A DNA stretch of 8,388 nucleotides from Candidatus Dojkabacteria bacterium (lineage in GTDB: Bacteria > Patescibacteriota > Dojkabacteria > B142 > WJKM01). The notes below the pieces were generated by a model. The model did not search any database, was not told the origin of the DNA, and saw only the letters and a program-made list of their open reading frames with translations. Below, in pieces: positions 6,029 to 8,388 of this stretch. The stretch is taken from contig JAGQLH010000057.1 of NCBI GenBank assembly GCA_020429465.1, positions 1-8,388 on the forward strand, in the 5' to 3' direction. Position numbers and translations under genes: made by a program. Every line of letters begins with the position of its first letter. Position 1 is the stretch's first letter.

Positions 6029-6037
6029 TGTTATAAT
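6029..6037 (+). promoter_or_regulatory. Extended -10 promoter for alaS (TGTTATAAT)
   Basis: A perfect extended -10 element, TG (6029-6030), one base, then TATAAT (6032-6037). The -35 region at 17 bp is only a T-run, as expected for a promoter that relies on the extended -10. Transcription would start near 6044, leaving about a 43-nt leader before the alaS ATG and excluding the hairpin at 5995. The 11-mer TGTTATAATCC recurs before the acidic protein gene. Confidence 0.6.
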
Positions 6038-6086
6038 CCTTTTATTATTTTAAAAGGTACTATTTTATATTTATTCCTAATTAGTT

Positions 6087-8021
6087 ATGAAAACAGCGAA
6101 AGAATTACGGCAAGCATATATTGATTTTTGGGAGGAGTCACCACGTAACGCAAAGCAAGTCCCAAATGTATCACTTGTTCCTAATAACGATCCAACACTA
6201 TTATTTGTAAATTCTGGTATGTTCCCTCTTGTTCCGTATTTGTCAGGTGAACCACATCCGCTTGGAACACGAATTTTTAATATTCAACGATGTATTCGTA
6301 CCATTGATATAGATGAAGTTGGTGATTATAGTCATCTTACACTTTTTGAGATGGTAGGAAATTGGTCGCTGGGAGATTTTTCTAAAAAAGAACAAATTCC
6401 ATGGATGTTTGAGTTATACGTTGAACGATTCGGGCTTGATCCAAAGCGATGCTATGTTAGTATCTGGGAAGGTAATGAGTCTGCACCCCGTGATGATGAG
6501 GCAATTGAACTGTGGAAACAGACATTTAAAAAGTATGGGATTGACGCTGAATACTCAGAAGATAGAACAAATATACCATCTGGTCTAGAGGAGGGTCAGG
6601 ATTGGAGCTATAGAATATTCCCGTATGGAAAAGAAGATAACTGGTGGCAAAGAGGTCCCGATACGCCAGGTGAATTAGGTGGTCCAACAACTGAGCTTTT
6701 CTACGATCTTGGGACTGTGCAGTATGAAGAAGATGAATATCATATTAACGATGATTCAGGTAGGTTTTTAGAAGTGGGTAATAGTGTTTTTATGGAATAT
6801 CAGTATGGTGATGATGGTGTTTGGAGAGAAATGAAGCAAAAGAATATTGATTTTGGAGGAGGTTTTGAGCGTATCGTTGTTGCTGCACAAGATAAGCTTT
6901 CTGTTTATGAAACTGATCTATTTACATCGTATCTCAAGAAAATCGAAGAGCTCTCTGGTAAGAAATATGATCCCACAGATCCTACAAGCGACGAAACAAA
7001 ATCTTTTCGGATTATAGCTGAACACGCTCGAGCTTCGATATTTTTAATAGGTGATGAAGTAAAACCTGGTAATAAAGATCAAGGGTATATTTTGAGACGC
7101 TTGATTCGAAGAATGATTCGTCGTGCAAAGAAATTAGGAATCGAGGAGAATTTTAGTAGAGCTTTGGGAGATATTATTATCGATACGATGAAGGGTGGGT
7201 ACTCGCAGTTGGTAGACAATCGTCAAGAGATCCTTGATATTCTTGAAAAGGAGGAAGTTACATTTAGACAGACACTTAGTCGTGGGGTAAAAGAATTAGA
7301 AAAAATTCATGAGTCTGGAGAAAAGATAGATGGAACTAAAGCGTTTTTCGTTTATGAGACATATGGTTTTCCTTTAGAATTAACATTCGATGAGTTAGGA
7401 ATTTCCGGAGAAGAAGCTCAAAAAATTACAGAAGAGTTCCTTGAAGCGGAAAAAAATCATAAAGAACAATCACGTGCAGGTGCAGAAAAGAAATTCGCAG
7501 GAGGGTTGGCAGATCAATCTGATGCTACAACCCGACTTCATACCGCACATCATTTATTACTTGCTGCGTTGCAAGAAGAGCTTGGTTCACATGTTCATCA
7601 AAGGGGGAGTAATATAACTGGAGAACGATTAAGAATTGATTTCTCTCATGATGGAAAGCTAACTCCAGAACAGAAAGAGCGTGTAGAAAACAGAGTGAAT
7701 GAACTTATTGATGGAGGGTACAATGTATTCATGAAGACGTTACCAAAAGCAGAGGCGGAAAAACTAGGAGCTGAAATGGAGTTTGGGGCAAAGTATGGTG
7801 ATATGGTGAATATTTATATGATTGTTGACCCGTCAATTCAGGTTGATCGCAAAAATCCAGATGTGTCCTCTATTCCAGAAGATAAAATAATTTCGATTGA
7901 ATTCTGTGGCGGACCACATGTTGAAAATACATCAGAGCTATCAAAGAGTGGTAAATTTAAGATAAAGAAAGAGCAAAGCTCAGGAGCTGGGATACGAAGA
8001 ATAAAAGCGGTATTAAAATAG
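6087..8021 (+). CDS. alaS: Alanyl-tRNA synthetase, short form lacking the C-Ala domain
   Basis: A class II synthetase that charges tRNA-Ala in the cytoplasm. The catalytic core has the NDPTLLFVNSGM segment (34-45), motif 2 FEMVGNWSLGDF (87-98) and motif 3 GGGFERIV (257-264). A helical tRNA-binding region follows (about 300-460). The editing domain, which clears mischarged Ser and Gly, is complete in its metal site: H485 and H489 (HTAHH) with C607 and H611 (CGGPH). The protein ends after SSGAGIRRIKAVLK, the point where standard enzymes continue into a coiled coil and the C-Ala domain; E. coli AlaRS is 876 aa versus 644 here. The stop is clean TAG and the following DNA does not resume the missing part, so this is a natural short form, as in CPR relatives. 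The ATG gives the expected MKTAKELRQAYIDFW start. No Shine-Dalgarno nearby; an AAAAGG lies about 30 nt upstream. Confidence 0.97.
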   Translation: MKTAKELRQAYIDFWEESPRNAKQVPNVSLVPNNDPTLLFVNSGMFPLVPYLSGEPHPLGTRIFNIQRCIRTIDIDEVGDYSHLTLFEMVGNWSLGDFSKKEQIPWMFELYVERFGLDPKRCYVSIWEGNESAPRDDEAIELWKQTFKKYGIDAEYSEDRTNIPSGLEEGQDWSYRIFPYGKEDNWWQRGPDTPGELGGPTTELFYDLGTVQYEEDEYHINDDSGRFLEVGNSVFMEYQYGDDGVWREMKQKNIDFGGGFERIVVAAQDKLSVYETDLFTSYLKKIEELSGKKYDPTDPTSDETKSFRIIAEHARASIFLIGDEVKPGNKDQGYILRRLIRRMIRRAKKLGIEENFSRALGDIIIDTMKGGYSQLVDNRQEILDILEKEEVTFRQTLSRGVKELEKIHESGEKIDGTKAFFVYETYGFPLELTFDELGISGEEAQKITEEFLEAEKNHKEQSRAGAEKKFAGGLADQSDATTRLHTAHHLLLAALQEELGSHVHQRGSNITGERLRIDFSHDGKLTPEQKERVENRVNELIDGGYNVFMKTLPKAEAEKLGAEMEFGAKYGDMVNIYMIVDPSIQVDRKNPDVSSIPEDKIISIEFCGGPHVENTSELSKSGKFKIKKEQSSGAGIRRIKAVLK

Positions 8022-8055
8022 TTAGTGAAGGATTTGATATGACTACCTTTTTCGG

Positions 8056-8083
8056 TTGTTTGACCGGGTCTGCATGTTATAAT
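8056..8083 (+). promoter_or_regulatory. Extended -10 promoter for the acidic secreted protein gene
   Basis: TTGTTT (8056-8061) and TATAAT (8078-8083) are 16 bp apart, with TG at 8075-8076 making an extended -10 (TGTTATAAT). The predicted start is near 8090, about 59 nt before the ATG at 8149. The element sits in the 127-nt gap after alaS, so the downstream gene is probably transcribed independently. Confidence 0.6.
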
Positions 8084-8148
8084 CCAAGAAATCGTATTCA
8101 TTAGTGTATCTGCCCGTTTCTACTTTAATTCTTAGTTTTAGATTTCGT

Positions 8149-8388
8149 ATGTTTAAATCCATAAATGCGAAATTTGTTTTTGCAATAGTTATTACGTCGT
8201 TTATGACATTTGGAATGATGGTAACAATTGCTATGGCAGATTCAGCCCTTCCTACAGAAGTGGCAACTCCCGTTGAAAGTAATGATGAAGAGGTATTAGA
8301 AGATTTTGAAGAAGATGTCGAGGATGAAGGAGATGAGGGATCCTTCTTTGATTCTCTTTTTGGAGACGAAGAAGATACAGAAATAGAA
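8149..8388 (+). CDS. Secreted, highly acidic protein, N-terminal fragment (runs off right edge)
   Basis: The first 80 codons of an open frame that continues past the window. Residues 1-30 are a clear signal peptide: basic start (K3, K8), hydrophobic stretch FVFAIVITSFMTFGMMVTI, and an A-M-A cleavage site before D31. After a short Ala/Pro/Thr stretch, residues 41-80 are extraordinarily acidic: about 21 of 40 are Asp or Glu, interrupted only by GSFFDSLFGD. No basic residue occurs after the signal peptide in the visible part. The protein is likely exported; the visible part looks disordered and may be a linker or a cation-binding surface. An extended -10 promoter lies upstream and no Shine-Dalgarno is seen. 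I do not recognise a family; the functional domain, if any, lies beyond the edge. Confidence 0.8.
   Translation, partial: MFKSINAKFVFAIVITSFMTFGMMVTIAMADSALPTEVATPVESNDEEVLEDFEEDVEDEGDEGSFFDSLFGDEEDTEIE

Noticed and set aside
8022..8061. AAGG...CCTTTTT after alaS considered as an intrinsic terminator.
   Set aside because: Only 4-5 base pairs with a 14-nt loop; too weak to call.
7838..8101. 87-codon open frame on the minus strand after alaS.
   Set aside because: Mostly antisense to the conserved editing domain of alaS and overlaps the promoter of the next gene.

Overview
The window looks like chromosomal DNA from a low-GC (clearly AT-rich, by eye) bacterium of the Candidate Phyla Radiation, perhaps near Dojkabacteria or Microgenomates; the exact lineage is a guess. 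Three things support this. The alanyl-tRNA synthetase is of the short CPR type, with an N-terminal core reading PLVPYLSGEPHPLG and CIRTIDIDEVGD and no C-Ala domain. There are large threonine/proline-linked surface proteins with fibronectin-III-like domains. No start codon has a convincing Shine-Dalgarno sequence. The stops used are TAA and TAG, and nothing suggests that TGA is reassigned.

Left and centre (1-5484), all on the minus strand. Reading in the direction of transcription, the order is folC, a Nudix hydrolase that overlaps it by 11 nt, dedA, two related cell-surface proteins (444 and 312 aa), a 585-nt gap without a convincing gene, and the first 46 codons of mutL running off the left edge. 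dedA and the two surface genes are tightly packed (15 and 4 nt apart) and are probably co-transcribed, possibly from a promoter just upstream of dedA. folC has its own candidate promoter.

Right (5485-8388), on the plus strand. A divergent intergenic region leads into a 44-aa small membrane protein, a leader stretch with an AT-rich hairpin and a compact intrinsic-terminator-like hairpin, alaS with an extended -10 promoter, and the start of a secreted, extremely acidic protein cut by the right edge.

Functionally this is housekeeping (mismatch repair, folate polyglutamylation, nucleotide hydrolysis, lipid-carrier flipping, tRNA charging) combined with cell-envelope proteins. There is no CRISPR array, insertion sequence, phage gene, tRNA or rRNA. 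I do not see a clear new system. The items most worth a second look are the dedA-linked pair of FN3/Thr-Pro surface proteins, the possible alanine-codon leader peptide built into a terminator hairpin upstream of alaS, and the unexplained gap before mutL.
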